This document shows positions 27,222 to 36,929 of a stretch of DNA of 64,000 nt, piece by piece. The notes under the pieces were generated by a model. That model was not told where the DNA came from and searched no databases. It was given only the letters and a program-made list of their open reading frames with translations. Source of the DNA: Pseudoalteromonas luteoviolacea (lineage in GTDB: Bacteria > Pseudomonadota > Gammaproteobacteria > Enterobacterales > Alteromonadaceae); the NCBI RefSeq assembly GCF_000814765.1, contig NZ_JWIC01000003.1, positions 69,501-133,500 of the forward strand, read 5' to 3'. Within the stretch, counting starts at the first letter, position 1. The number at the start of each line of letters is the position of its first letter. The translations under genes were made by a program, and so were the position numbers.

Positions 27222-30200
27222 CCCGGTAACTATGCCTCTTTATGGTCATAACCTGATAGAAGCCAGCGCAGGAACGGGCAAAACTTATACCATCACCGCG
27301 CTGTATCTAAGGTATTTACTTGGCCTTGTAGACGCGCAGCATGCTACTTGCTTAAGCGTCGAACAAATACTGGTTGTGACGTTTACTGATGCAGCAACTC
27401 AGGAAATTAAAGACCGAGTGCGTGCGAGGATCATTGATGCCCGTGACACGCTTTTAGGTGATGAGTGCAAAGATCCACTGATCCCGGTGCTGTTGGAGCA
27501 AGTCGAAGATAAAAAGGCCGCATTTAAACTGTTAGATGCGGCAGCAAAATCGATGGACGAAGCCGCTATTTTTACAATCCATGGATTTTGTCAGAGGATG
27601 TTAAAGCAGCATGCCTTTGAGTCAAATTTAAGTTTTAATTTAGAGTTTATTCTTGATGAAACTGAGCTGTTAAAAACTGCTGTGGAAGATCACTGGCGAA
27701 AATTTTTATATACTTTGGATAAAGAGCAGACTGCGCTTGTTTTAGACCATTTCTCGCATCCACAAAGTTTGATGAAAAAGTTACTACCGCTGCTGAGTAA
27801 AGCCGGTGCAACACTTTCACCCAGAGTCAATCTTGAAGATATTTTGGCTGCAAGATCGCAATATCAACTGAAAGCGGCGGAGTTTAAACGCGCAATACGT
27901 GAAAGTGAGTTTATCGCGTGTTTAACGGGTTCAGGTCTTGCCAAAAATAAAGCGCCAGGGCGAGCAGCAAACATCAACGCACTAGGTGATTATATTGCCT
28001 CGGATGCGTGGTATTTCGAATTTGGCACGAGTAAGCATTCATTTAATTTGTGGGGGAGTGCGCAGTTAGGTGATGCGAAAAATTATAAAAAAAATGCGGA
28101 GCTCATCTCTCATGACATGATTGCGCTATTTGATGAGATGGCGGGCTTGCACCATCAAGTGAAAAACCTCTTACCGATAGCGTTATTGCAAGATGCATTG
28201 GCTCAGGTCAAACAGCTTTTAGTGCAACATAAACAAACACAGAGTACGATATCACCAGATGATTTATTAAGTAATTTATATCGTGCTTTGCAGGGGGAGT
28301 CTGGGCAGGTTTTAGCCACAAAAATTGCTCAGCAATTTCCCGTCGCACTGATCGATGAGTTTCAAGACACCGATCCTATCCAATACGGCATTTTTAGCAC
28401 CATATACGAGGAGACTGACGGTGCTGGGTTGACTATGATAGGCGATCCTAAGCAGGCGATTTATGGATTTCGTGGTGCGGATATATTTACCTATATAACG
28501 GCGAAGCAAGCTGTGGATGAGAGTCGACACTTTACGTTAGCTAAAAATTATCGTTCGGCGAAATCTGTGGTGGATAGCATTAATGCTATTTTTTCTCAGC
28601 ACGAGCAAAGCTTCATATTCAATGATGATATTCCATTTTATGCCGTTGATGCCCAAGGTAAGTCAAAAGAACACGCTTTCCAAGGCTATTCCGATCATGT
28701 TTTAAATTTTTGTGTTTTTGATAGTGCTGGGGAGGTGACGAGTAAAGCACATGCGCATCAAGTGCTTGCACAAACCTTTGCGGCAAAAGTTGCCACTTTG
28801 CTTTCTCGCTCTGAGCAAGGAGGAGTGAAAATAGGTGATAACTCCGTCAAAGCGGCGGATATCTGTGTGCTAGTGCGAGACAGGAATGAAGCTTCAGTCA
28901 TGAAGCAGGCGTTACAAGCATGTGGCGTAAGCGCCGTTTATTTGGCAAGGGACAGTGTATTCTCACAGCCGGTTGCTGGTGCACTCAATCAGCTTTTACA
29001 CGTACTACATGGTGCTTACGATGAAGCAGCTTTGCGAGGTGTATTAGTAAGCCCTTTGTTTTCATTGAATTATGAACAGGTATATGCACTTTCACAGAAT
29101 GAGGCACAGTGGCAAAGCTATTTAGATTTTTTCGCAGAGCTAAAACGAATTTGGTACCAAAGTGGCGCGATGGCCATGTTAGAAAGGCTTATGGTACGTA
29201 ACCAACTGGCAAATATCTGGCGCAGCAATGGTTATGAGGTAGAGCGTTGGTTGACAGATTACCGACATCTCGCTGAGTTGCTACAACATAAACAAATTGA
29301 ATTGGAAGGCACGCAACGTGTTCTAAGGTGGCTGAGTATTCAGTGCGCTGAAGCTACCTTAGATGGTGCTCAATTGCGTTTGGAAAGTGACGCCAACTTG
29401 GTGAAAATTGTCACTATGCATGCATCGAAAGGCCTTGAGTATCCCATCGTATTCATGCCATTTGCACTTGGGTACCGTGACCCAAGCGAAATTATCTACC
29501 ATAAGGATAATAAATTAGTCATTGACTTAGATGCTGATGATGGCGCGATACAAGCAGCATCTAAAGAGCGTCTCGCTGAAGATATTCGATTACTCTATGT
29601 AGCTCTGACACGTGCTGTACATTATTGCGAGTTGGGACTGTTTAATATTCCCTTGGGTCGCAGCAAAAAGCTCGGCATTGGACAAACGGCGCTTGGTTAT
29701 GCTTTATTTGGCGACGCTGACTTTAAAGACGCGCAGCAATGGCATCAAGCGTTAGAGCAAACATGCCAACAGCACGTTGGAATGTCTATGGAAGTTTTTA
29801 CGGAGCCGCAAACGGCCTATTTTGGTGAGAAACAAGCCATATTACCTGAAAACCTTGCTATTAAAATACAGAATGCGGCAATAGAGACAAATTGGCGCAC
29901 AACCAGCTTTAGTCAGTTAAGTTATCATGCTCACCACGATGATAGACCCGCAGGCGCACTCGATGAACACCATGAACTCGATTTGCCTAGACTCGCACAA
30001 ACACCGATTAAGACACCATACAGCTTCGTGAAAGGTGCTAAAGCGGGTAGTTGCCTTCATGAAATTTATGAGCAAATTGATTTTACGTCGCCACACAATC
30101 CGATAGCACCTGAAAAATTACCGCTGAATGATGTTGTTGAGGCGTGTTTAGAAAAGTATCAAATTGATACGCAGTGGCAAGAATGCGTCGCTTTATGGGT

Positions 30201-30735
30201 GCAAGCAAGCCTTGATTGTCCGTTGACTCAAGAAGGCGGGCTCTCATTAAGCCGCTTGTCCCCCGCCGATTGCTTGGTTGAAATGGAGTTCCATTTGCCA
30301 CTCACAGCACTCAAAGCGAATCAATTAAATAAAGTTTTAACGGACATCACAGGTCAGCCGAGTTATTTACAATTTGATGAAGTACAGGGCATGTTAAAAG
30401 GCTTTATTGATCTTATTTTTCGCTGGAAAGGCAAATACTACGTGTTGGATTACAAGTCGAATTATTTGGGAGATGACCTGAGTGATTACAATGATGATAA
30501 CTTAATGTCGGCTATGTCATCTCACCAATATCATTTGCAGTACTTAATTTACAGTGTTGCTTTGCATCGTTTACTTAAATATCGCATTGCGAATTATTCT
30601 ATTGAGGCGCATATGGGCGGTGTTTATTACTTGTTTTTGAGAGCACTGCCACAAGGCGGTGGCGTTTTTTTCAAGTCTCTGACTGAAAAAGAACTACTAA
30701 CCCTTGATGCACTTTTTGAGCCGGAGGCAAGGTAA
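27208..30735 (+). CDS. recB: Exodeoxyribonuclease V subunit beta RecB
   Basis: RecB is the 3'-5' helicase and only nuclease of RecBCD. Walker A is EASAGTGKTYTI (about residues 17-28), Walker B is LIDEFQDTDPIQYGIF (about 381-396), and other UvrD-like motifs (GDPKQAIYGFRGADI, VTMHASKGLEYPIVF) are intact. The C-terminal nuclease domain keeps GFIDLIFRW and the catalytic LDYKSNYLG. The 1175-residue length is normal. The stop TAA shares its last A with the recD start (TAATG). Confidence 0.98.
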   Translation: MEMLNPVTMPLYGHNLIEASAGTGKTYTITALYLRYLLGLVDAQHATCLSVEQILVVTFTDAATQEIKDRVRARIIDARDTLLGDECKDPLIPVLLEQVEDKKAAFKLLDAAAKSMDEAAIFTIHGFCQRMLKQHAFESNLSFNLEFILDETELLKTAVEDHWRKFLYTLDKEQTALVLDHFSHPQSLMKKLLPLLSKAGATLSPRVNLEDILAARSQYQLKAAEFKRAIRESEFIACLTGSGLAKNKAPGRAANINALGDYIASDAWYFEFGTSKHSFNLWGSAQLGDAKNYKKNAELISHDMIALFDEMAGLHHQVKNLLPIALLQDALAQVKQLLVQHKQTQSTISPDDLLSNLYRALQGESGQVLATKIAQQFPVALIDEFQDTDPIQYGIFSTIYEETDGAGLTMIGDPKQAIYGFRGADIFTYITAKQAVDESRHFTLAKNYRSAKSVVDSINAIFSQHEQSFIFNDDIPFYAVDAQGKSKEHAFQGYSDHVLNFCVFDSAGEVTSKAHAHQVLAQTFAAKVATLLSRSEQGGVKIGDNSVKAADICVLVRDRNEASVMKQALQACGVSAVYLARDSVFSQPVAGALNQLLHVLHGAYDEAALRGVLVSPLFSLNYEQVYALSQNEAQWQSYLDFFAELKRIWYQSGAMAMLERLMVRNQLANIWRSNGYEVERWLTDYRHLAELLQHKQIELEGTQRVLRWLSIQCAEATLDGAQLRLESDANLVKIVTMHASKGLEYPIVFMPFALGYRDPSEIIYHKDNKLVIDLDADDGAIQAASKERLAEDIRLLYVALTRAVHYCELGLFNIPLGRSKKLGIGQTALGYALFGDADFKDAQQWHQALEQTCQQHVGMSMEVFTEPQTAYFGEKQAILPENLAIKIQNAAIETNWRTTSFSQLSYHAHHDDRPAGALDEHHELDLPRLAQTPIKTPYSFVKGAKAGSCLHEIYEQIDFTSPHNPIAPEKLPLNDVVEACLEKYQIDTQWQECVALWVQASLDCPLTQEGGLSLSRLSPADCLVEMEFHLPLTALKANQLNKVLTDITGQPSYLQFDEVQGMLKGFIDLIFRWKGKYYVLDYKSNYLGDDLSDYNDDNLMSAMSSHQYHLQYLIYSVALHRLLKYRIANYSIEAHMGGVYYLFLRALPQGGGVFFKSLTEKELLTLDALFEPEAR

Positions 30736-32624
30736 TGTCTCAAATCTCACTCGATTTTATGCCACACAACTTTGATGACACTGCCTTTTTAGAGGTGTTG
30801 CTTGAGCAGCGCAAGGTGAGAAGTGTCGATATTGCTCTGGCAAAGCTGTTATGTGACGGACAATTTAATGATGTTTTTTACCTGATCCTATTGCTATTGA
30901 AAGCCGAGCAAAGTCAAAATAGTTGTTTGATATTAGGGCAAATAGACTGGTTTAATCCGTTTGAGTTAAATGTCGAGCAAATTGAACAACATATTGAATT
31001 AACACCGTTTAAAGACAAAGCAAAGGCATTAGATTCACTGACTTCTCACCCCGCAGTTGGAGAAAATAAGCCGATAACGGTCTTTAATGAGCAATTATAT
31101 TTAGCGCGTTTAGCTGGTTATGAGGCATTTTTAGCTGAGCGTTTTACTGCTTTAGCTCATCGTGACATTGATCTCGACTTTACTCAGTTAACAAAATTAC
31201 TTGATATGTACTTTCCAGCACATGCTGACGATGCGATAGATTGGCAAAAAGTAGCGTGTGCCATTGCTGCTTCGAGTGCATTTTGCGTCATTACGGGAGG
31301 TCCTGGTACGGGGAAAACAACCACTGTCACAAAGTTGTTGGCAGTATTGCAGTCACTGTATGCCAAAGCGCCACTTAACATTAAATTGGTGGCACCAACA
31401 GGAAAAGCAGCGGCAAGGCTCAGCGAGTCCATTATTGGCGCGAAAGGGCGTTTAAACTTGGCCCCTGAGTTAGCAAACTTAATACCTGAACACGCACAGA
31501 CAATCCATCGTTTGTTGGGGGTGATCCCCAATAGCAATAAATATAAGCACCATGACAAGAACCCATTGCATTTAGATTTGCTGATAGTGGATGAAGCGTC
31601 CATGGTTGATTTATCACTCATGTGTAAGTTAGTTGCGGCGCTTCCTGAGGGGGCTAGATTGTATTTATTGGGCGATAAAGATCAATTGGCCTCTGTTGAT
31701 ACGGGTTGTATTCTTAACGATTTATGTGCAGATTTAAAGCTTGGTCACAATCCGACATATTCACCCAGTAGAGCTGCTTTTCTTAATCAAGTGTGCTTTG
31801 GTGGCGAACAGAAGTTATCTGGTAGCAGCGGTAAGTTCCAGTTGCAAGATGTGATGGCATTTTTGCAACAGAGCCATCGTTTTAAAAGCGATAGTGGTAT
31901 TGGCCAGTTGGCCGGAGCTGTAAACAATAATGATCACAATCATTTGGATTGGGTTATTCGCCAAGGTTTTTCTGAGTTAAGTCTATACGGCCTTTCAAAC
32001 GAAACGTATTTGCAGATGATAGAGCGTGCGGCTAACGCTTATAGTCATTATCTTAAAGCCATTCATGCTGGTGGCAGCGCGGAACAAATTCACAAGTTGT
32101 TTGCTAATTATCAGCTATTGGCTGCTGTACGTGAGGGGCCGTATGGTGTAAATGAGTTGAATAAGCGGATCGAACATAAGCTCGCACAGCATAAGCTCAT
32201 TAGGCCATATAGTCGCTATTATTCTGGCATGCCATTAATGATCACGCAGAATGACTATCAACTAAAGCTGTTTAATGGTGATATAGGTATCATTTTGCCA
32301 GATAGCAGTGGACAGTTGTTTGCAACTTTCATGGATGAACAAGGAAATTTACGCTCAATTAACCCAGCCCGTTTGCCGAGTCATGATTTGGTGTATGTGA
32401 TGACAATTCACAAGTCTCAAGGTTCTGAGTTTAATTATACGGCGATGATTTTGCCTCCAATACAAAGAGCAAGGCAGGGGATTAATCGGCAACTGGTATA
32501 TACCGGGATCACACGAGCTAAAAATCATTTTGAGTTGATCTGCCAACCTCAGGTACTTAGATTAGCGATGAACAAAACGGTCGGTAGGAGCTCAGGGTTA
32601 CGGTTTAGGTTGCTAAAAGATTAA
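30735..32624 (+). CDS. recD: Exodeoxyribonuclease V subunit alpha RecD
   Basis: RecD is the 5'-3' superfamily 1B helicase of RecBCD. Walker A is ITGGPGTGKTTTVTKLL (about residues 186-202), Walker B is LLIVDEASMVDLSL (about 281-294), and motif III (YLLGDKDQLASVDTG) and the C-terminal MTIHKSQGSEFNYTAMILP are clear. The 629-residue length fits the enterobacterial-type RecD rather than the longer RecD2. It ends the recCBD operon, about 100 bases before a terminator. Confidence 0.97.
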   Translation: MSQISLDFMPHNFDDTAFLEVLLEQRKVRSVDIALAKLLCDGQFNDVFYLILLLLKAEQSQNSCLILGQIDWFNPFELNVEQIEQHIELTPFKDKAKALDSLTSHPAVGENKPITVFNEQLYLARLAGYEAFLAERFTALAHRDIDLDFTQLTKLLDMYFPAHADDAIDWQKVACAIAASSAFCVITGGPGTGKTTTVTKLLAVLQSLYAKAPLNIKLVAPTGKAAARLSESIIGAKGRLNLAPELANLIPEHAQTIHRLLGVIPNSNKYKHHDKNPLHLDLLIVDEASMVDLSLMCKLVAALPEGARLYLLGDKDQLASVDTGCILNDLCADLKLGHNPTYSPSRAAFLNQVCFGGEQKLSGSSGKFQLQDVMAFLQQSHRFKSDSGIGQLAGAVNNNDHNHLDWVIRQGFSELSLYGLSNETYLQMIERAANAYSHYLKAIHAGGSAEQIHKLFANYQLLAAVREGPYGVNELNKRIEHKLAQHKLIRPYSRYYSGMPLMITQNDYQLKLFNGDIGIILPDSSGQLFATFMDEQGNLRSINPARLPSHDLVYVMTIHKSQGSEFNYTAMILPPIQRARQGINRQLVYTGITRAKNHFELICQPQVLRLAMNKTVGRSSGLRFRLLKD

Positions 32625-32721
32625 TTTTTTGTTTTTTATTTGTTTCGTTATGATTTTGGTCTATGGTTATGACTAAAGCAGAAAGAGATGAAAAGCCTGC
32701 TTTTTATTGCCCAGTGAATGT

Positions 32722-32749
32722 GCCGCCAAAGTCGTAGGCGGCCTTTTTT
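32722..32749 (+). terminator. Rho-independent terminator of the recCBD operon
   Basis: The stem GCCGCC-AAAGTCGTA-GGCGGC is followed by a T-rich tail (CTTTTTT). Confidence 0.9.
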
Positions 32750-32849
32750 ATTGCGGTGCACTTATGACCGTTATTCGCCAATAGAATCCCCTTACCTTGT
32801 TGACTTTTGCTTATTTATAGCGCTAGATAAAGTTAAAGTATTTACTCTT

Positions 32850-33383
32850 ATGAGTGTTGTAATGAAAAGTTTAGAAAGTCATTTGGTTCAATACGCCCTA
32901 TACCATCGGGATAATCGCAATATCCGTACACATCTAATAGGTGTTCCTCTTATTGTATTGTCAGTGATTTTCCTGACATTTATACCGCTTTTCGTATTAA
33001 GTGGCATTCAAGTAATGCTGTCTGATTTATTAATTACCGCAGCCTCTCTGTATTATGTTTACTTGTCTCCTAGATTAGGTGTGGTCATGCTATGTATGCT
33101 GGTCCTAGGCAATTTACTCGCTATGCAGCTTTATATGCAATTTATTCACACAAATACCCCGATGAGTATATTTTACTTTAGCGGTCTTGGTGTGTTTCTA
33201 TTAGGCTGGGTTATTCAGTTCATTGGTCATTACTATGAGGGTAAAAAGCCAGCTTTTGTAGATGATCTAATTGGCCTATTGATTGGCCCTTTATTTGTGC
33301 TAGTAGAGGTATTGTTTAAATTTGGATTTATGAAGGGGTTGGAGCAAAGCATTGTTGCACAAGCTGGGCCCTACCGAAATTAA
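32850..33383 (+). CDS. Mpo1-like (DUF962/YGL010w) membrane protein
   Basis: The family includes yeast Mpo1, a dioxygenase that shortens 2-hydroxy fatty acids. Bacterial members are not well characterised. The signature start MKSLESHLVQYALYHRDNRN is followed by THLIGVPLIVLS, and a second conserved histidine lies in QFIGHYYEGKKPAFVDD. Four or five membrane segments are likely. The open frame runs back to 32718 through the recD terminator, so that start is false. I prefer ATG 32850 (177 residues), with 32862 also possible. Confidence 0.8.
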   Translation: MSVVMKSLESHLVQYALYHRDNRNIRTHLIGVPLIVLSVIFLTFIPLFVLSGIQVMLSDLLITAASLYYVYLSPRLGVVMLCMLVLGNLLAMQLYMQFIHTNTPMSIFYFSGLGVFLLGWVIQFIGHYYEGKKPAFVDDLIGLLIGPLFVLVEVLFKFGFMKGLEQSIVAQAGPYRN

Positions 33384-33407
33384 TCGATAGGCGCCCTGAA
33401 AGCGTAA

Positions 33408-34364
33408 TTAAAGGCTCATGCGGGTTTCAAGCTGAGCACCTTTTAGAATGGTTACGTCTTGGCAGTTTAATCGTAATTGGCCGTTATTTGTTTCTATGAT
33501 ATATCCAGCTTCTGGTGCTTTATCTGGGCATGCTTCGCTAAGCTGTTTGCGTGCACGGTGAACCATGATATTCATATGATTCATTTGGACACCAAGTTGT
33601 TTTGCCAGATCTTCTCTGTAAACCCAACCTTGAGACTCAGGGTCAAGTCCAGCTTGTTTATCTTCGATTCTCGTTCTTGCGAGCAGCAGTAGTAAATAGT
33701 GATGGCTACGGCTACCCAAATTAAATTCAAGCCCTTCAACATGTAAAGAAAGTTCTGTTTTTTCTTCGTCAAGGCTCACTGCAAAACTGAGCGCTAAGGG
33801 CTTTACAGCTGGCTGTTGCTCTAAATGTTTTGTCATGGTAGAGATCCCTGCACAAAAAAACAGCCACTGCTCACCAAACAGACTTGTGATCCCTCCGTCG
33901 ATGAGTGCTTGACGATCTGACGTGTTCAAATCTTCTAAAAACCAGTAGTTGAGCAACGCATCATAATAGACAATGTGGCTGGGCTCTTCTTCGTTGGGAA
34001 GGAGCATTTGGTTTTCGATTTCAATGACATTTTTACGATTATTTTGTGAAACAAAATACTGGCAGTTGGCATTGAGGCTGCCGACAACAAACGAATTTTG
34101 ACCAGGAGCTGCAAAATCAATTTTATCATTCTCAGATAACTGATAGGGTAAGTTTTTGTCTATTTTCCTGTCGTTTATCCAGATGCCATTGGTACTTACG
34201 TCACGAATGAGCCAATTGTCATTCGTGTATTCGATGATAGCGTGATGTCTCGATATACCCGGTTTATCTAAAAATGTATCAACATTAAATTTGTAACGTC
34301 CAAAAGTGTGGTAACTTTTTAGATAAATTTTTTCGAGCTTAAGCTCATCGATCAAGTAAGCCAT
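33408..34364 (-). CDS. FHA domain protein with C-terminal winged-helix-like region
   Basis: The N-terminal FHA domain (about residues 10-95) has GRYKF, SRHHAII and the STNGIWIND loop, the residues that bind phosphothreonine peptides. The middle is unassigned. The C-terminal part (about 210-305) resembles an OmpR-type winged helix, with YREDLAKQLGVQMNHMNIM and HRARKQL. It might therefore be a phosphopeptide-responsive regulator. A transmembrane Ser/Thr kinase is encoded 11 kb upstream, which makes a link conceivable but unproven. No signal peptide is present. Confidence 0.75.
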   Translation of the reverse strand: MAYLIDELKLEKIYLKSYHTFGRYKFNVDTFLDKPGISRHHAIIEYTNDNWLIRDVSTNGIWINDRKIDKNLPYQLSENDKIDFAAPGQNSFVVGSLNANCQYFVSQNNRKNVIEIENQMLLPNEEEPSHIVYYDALLNYWFLEDLNTSDRQALIDGGITSLFGEQWLFFCAGISTMTKHLEQQPAVKPLALSFAVSLDEEKTELSLHVEGLEFNLGSRSHHYLLLLLARTRIEDKQAGLDPESQGWVYREDLAKQLGVQMNHMNIMVHRARKQLSEACPDKAPEAGYIIETNNGQLRLNCQDVTILKGAQLETRMSL

Positions 34365-34820
34365 AAATTTTCCTAGATTTCCGTATAGTTGCTAGAGGCT
34401 AGCAGCACGTATTATTTGCAGAAATTTTACCTGATATGAGGCGCACCTAGCTAGAAAAATGTACTACGAGCCTTGATTAATTCAAGTAGAGCAAGAACGT
34501 ATACTGTACTTGTAGTGGTAAAGCGCGCTTTTTCGTCAAGTTACCCCAAAGTAGCATCATAAAAAGTGGGCTCACCTGAGTGAGCACCATTAAAGGGAAA
34601 TCTGCAAGTGTGGCTGTTATGTATAGCCTTTGTTTGTCTTCGTGTTAGTTCTTTAACCTATAAAAACTATTGTACTGAGAATAACTTATTTAATCTATTA
34701 CAGCAGATTACAGCACTTTGCTATGATGTCATCGTACCTTTAATCAGCCTTGCGATCCCTCGAACAATGAACCATGCTTTTTGATATAAAACCGGATTTA
34801 GAGTCCACAAGAGGTGGTAT
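34365..34820. other. Divergent spacer between the FHA and CBS genes
   Basis: These 456 bases contain no open frame I can support. A small hairpin, GCTCAC-CTGA-GTGAGC (34570-34585), and the short palindrome AAAGCGCGCTTT are present; neither is a convincing terminator. Promoters for both divergent genes must lie here. Confidence 0.5.
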
Positions 34821-35411
34821 ATGAGTGAGTTTAAATTGTTAAATACAACTAAGCTGGAAGGGATTTATCAGTTTTGTGAGCATTATGAAGGGAATCCGTT
34901 ATCTGTTTTTAGTTCAGCTGAACAAGTGGTTACAGACTTTACTCGGCGACAACCACAAATGATTTTGAAGGATGTGGATATTGATCATGCATTATTTATG
35001 ATGGTAAATGGTCATGTTAGATGTAAGTTGGTCATTGATCATGACGATACGTTTGTGGGGGTTGTCAATTCTAAGGATCTAACCGGCAGAAAAGTTTTGA
35101 CGACAGCGCAGAAGCGTAATGTAGTTCGTTCCGATCTCACGGTTGAAGATGTGATGACAAAGAAAAGTGAATTGCACGCGATGTATTATGACTGCGTTAA
35201 AGATGCGCGGATCGGTGATATTTTAGAGACGTTGAAAGAACTTGGCCATCAGCATGTGTTACTAATGGATGGCAATCAAGGGTTACGCGGTATGATTTCA
35301 GCTTCTGACATCGCGCGAGCGCTCCATATTCCAGTCAATATTTTGCAAAAGGCGCATTCATTTAAAGAGATTTTTGAAATTATCTACGAACATGCAGAAG
35401 TAACGGCTTGA
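34821..35411 (+). CDS. CBS-domain protein
   Basis: The 196-residue protein is made mostly of a CBS pair: residues about 60-110 (MMVNGHVRCKLVIDHDDTFVGVV) and about 125-180 (VEDVMTKKSEL, HQHVLLMDGNQGLRGMISAS). CBS pairs usually sense adenine nucleotides. There is no attached enzyme or transporter domain, so the target is unknown. The ribosome-binding site AGAGGTGG is well placed before the ATG. It stands alone and converges on the M14 peptidase gene. Confidence 0.82.
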   Translation: MSEFKLLNTTKLEGIYQFCEHYEGNPLSVFSSAEQVVTDFTRRQPQMILKDVDIDHALFMMVNGHVRCKLVIDHDDTFVGVVNSKDLTGRKVLTTAQKRNVVRSDLTVEDVMTKKSELHAMYYDCVKDARIGDILETLKELGHQHVLLMDGNQGLRGMISASDIARALHIPVNILQKAHSFKEIFEIIYEHAEVTA

Positions 35412-35438
35412 CACCAGCCGTTACATACAAGCATCAGT

Positions 35439-36350
35439 TTAGAGGGTATTGAGGTGTTTGATCACACCAACGATTGCTGCGACCTGTCCATCTGTACACT
35501 CTTGCTCAGAAGTATTTTTACTATCAGGATATACTTCGGTTGTTGTTACAAAACGAGCTTGCGTGAAGCCCATACAAAGCCCTAGGGCAGTTGCATCGTA
35601 GTTGATCACACCAAATTGCTCAATATCGACGCCAATCAGTTGTGCGTTTTCATCGGCATCGGCAATATGTGTCACTTTTTGGACTTGCTCAATAATGCAC
35701 TTTTGAAATGTGGGTTCTGGCTTTTGCGTATGACCAACCAAGTAAAACCCATCTGGTATATTCCAATTGTGATTTATTTTTCCGTCTCGGGCGGCTAGCG
35801 CAGGGCGAAATTCACTATTGTCTGTGTCCGTTGTTTCATGCAAATCAATATGTGCGATGATGTTCGCTGAGTCACGATTTACATATTGCATTGCATAATA
35901 TGACTCTAGAGCCGGGCTATTACTATAAAAAGATCGGTTAGGGTCAATCGCATTAGGGTTCCACCTATTGATGGTTTCGAAACCCCAGGGGCTAATGCAC
36001 GGCAAAATTATAAAGTTAAATCTATCTGTATAGCGAGACATATGGTGCTTTGCAAATGCTAAAGCGCCCATGACACCACTGGTTTCGTATCCGTGCACAC
36101 CACCTGTGATCAGAATAGTCGGTTGCTCGGTATTGATGTTTTTATTTTTTAGCGCGAACAACGGATAATTATCATCTTGATAATTTAATGAACCGTACTC
36201 TTCTATATCACATAGGGCATTGAGTGCTTCAATCTCACTGATAACCAGTGCTTTATAACAGCGCTTTTTTAATTGGGAACTTAACCAAAGATTTTTCTCT
36301 GCTTCTCCCCAAGGTATTCCTGGTGTGCCTATTTGATATTGCTGCGACAT
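35439..36350 (-). CDS. M14-family metallocarboxypeptidase (AstE/aspartoacylase-like)
   Basis: The 303-residue protein has the M14 zinc motif in GGVHGYETSG (H..E, about residues 83-92) and the third ligand in HIDLHETTDTD (about 167-177). PCISPWGFETINRWNPNAID and DPNRSFYSN support a carboxypeptidase fold. No signal peptide is visible, so a cytoplasmic amidohydrolase or peptidase role is likely. The substrate cannot be told from the sequence. It converges on the CBS gene. Confidence 0.85.
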   Translation of the reverse strand: MSQQYQIGTPGIPWGEAEKNLWLSSQLKKRCYKALVISEIEALNALCDIEEYGSLNYQDDNYPLFALKNKNINTEQPTILITGGVHGYETSGVMGALAFAKHHMSRYTDRFNFIILPCISPWGFETINRWNPNAIDPNRSFYSNSPALESYYAMQYVNRDSANIIAHIDLHETTDTDNSEFRPALAARDGKINHNWNIPDGFYLVGHTQKPEPTFQKCIIEQVQKVTHIADADENAQLIGVDIEQFGVINYDATALGLCMGFTQARFVTTTEVYPDSKNTSEQECTDGQVAAIVGVIKHLNTL

Positions 36351-36411
36351 GATTTAACTCTCATTGGATTTTTTTGCGATCCTAAGTTGATTGCTCACTA
36401 ATGGCAAACTT

Positions 36412-36822
36412 TTAAGCTAGGTAACCAAGCTGAGCGAGTGATCTTTTTTGTGCTTTAGAGATTTTAAATGCCAGTAATGTGATTGTTTTTTCATAAGTAT
36501 GAATTTGAATTACTTTGAGCCCAAGTACATTTCTCGTGGTGAGTTTTTGGATCTCTTCTGATGGAATAAATTGTCTTTTTGCAAACAGGTTTAAGTAGGA
36601 AAACCCTTGATTACAGATTGTCACCTTTTTTTGTCCTGAGACGGTCAACATAAAATGCACAAGCGCTATAAACAGTGCTGAAATCGCGATAATAAATTGT
36701 AAAGCAGCTAGTTGAGATAATTGCATTTCAAGAAATAATTTTGCAGCGCTCAGTAGTACTAACGAGACTAGTAAAATGATTATGTAGAATAATATATTAA
36801 CCTGAAGCCTTAGCTCTTTCAT
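36412..36822 (-). CDS. Small membrane protein, possibly PH-like
   Basis: I do not recognise a named family. The 136-residue product has two hydrophobic helices (about residues 8-30 and 40-63), followed by a soluble C-terminal part whose beta pattern (KVTICNQGFSYLNLFAKRQF, then IPSEEIQKL) resembles a bacterial PH-like domain. It starts 107 bases after the solute-binding-like gene on the same strand. Confidence 0.6.
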   Translation of the reverse strand: MKELRLQVNILFYIIILLVSLVLLSAAKLFLEMQLSQLAALQFIIAISALFIALVHFMLTVSGQKKVTICNQGFSYLNLFAKRQFIPSEEIQKLTTRNVLGLKVIQIHTYEKTITLLAFKISKAQKRSLAQLGYLA

Positions 36823-36929
36823 TTTTAATTCCTATTGTCTATCTGTGTTTTTTTTAAGTTTGGGAAAGATATTGGAACAAAATGGAGTAAATATGAATCT
36901 GAGCACGATTTGTTAAAAACACGATTTTT

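Noticed and set aside
32718-32849. N-terminal extension of the Mpo1-like protein
   Set aside because: It would be translated through the recD terminator hairpin and is not part of the family.
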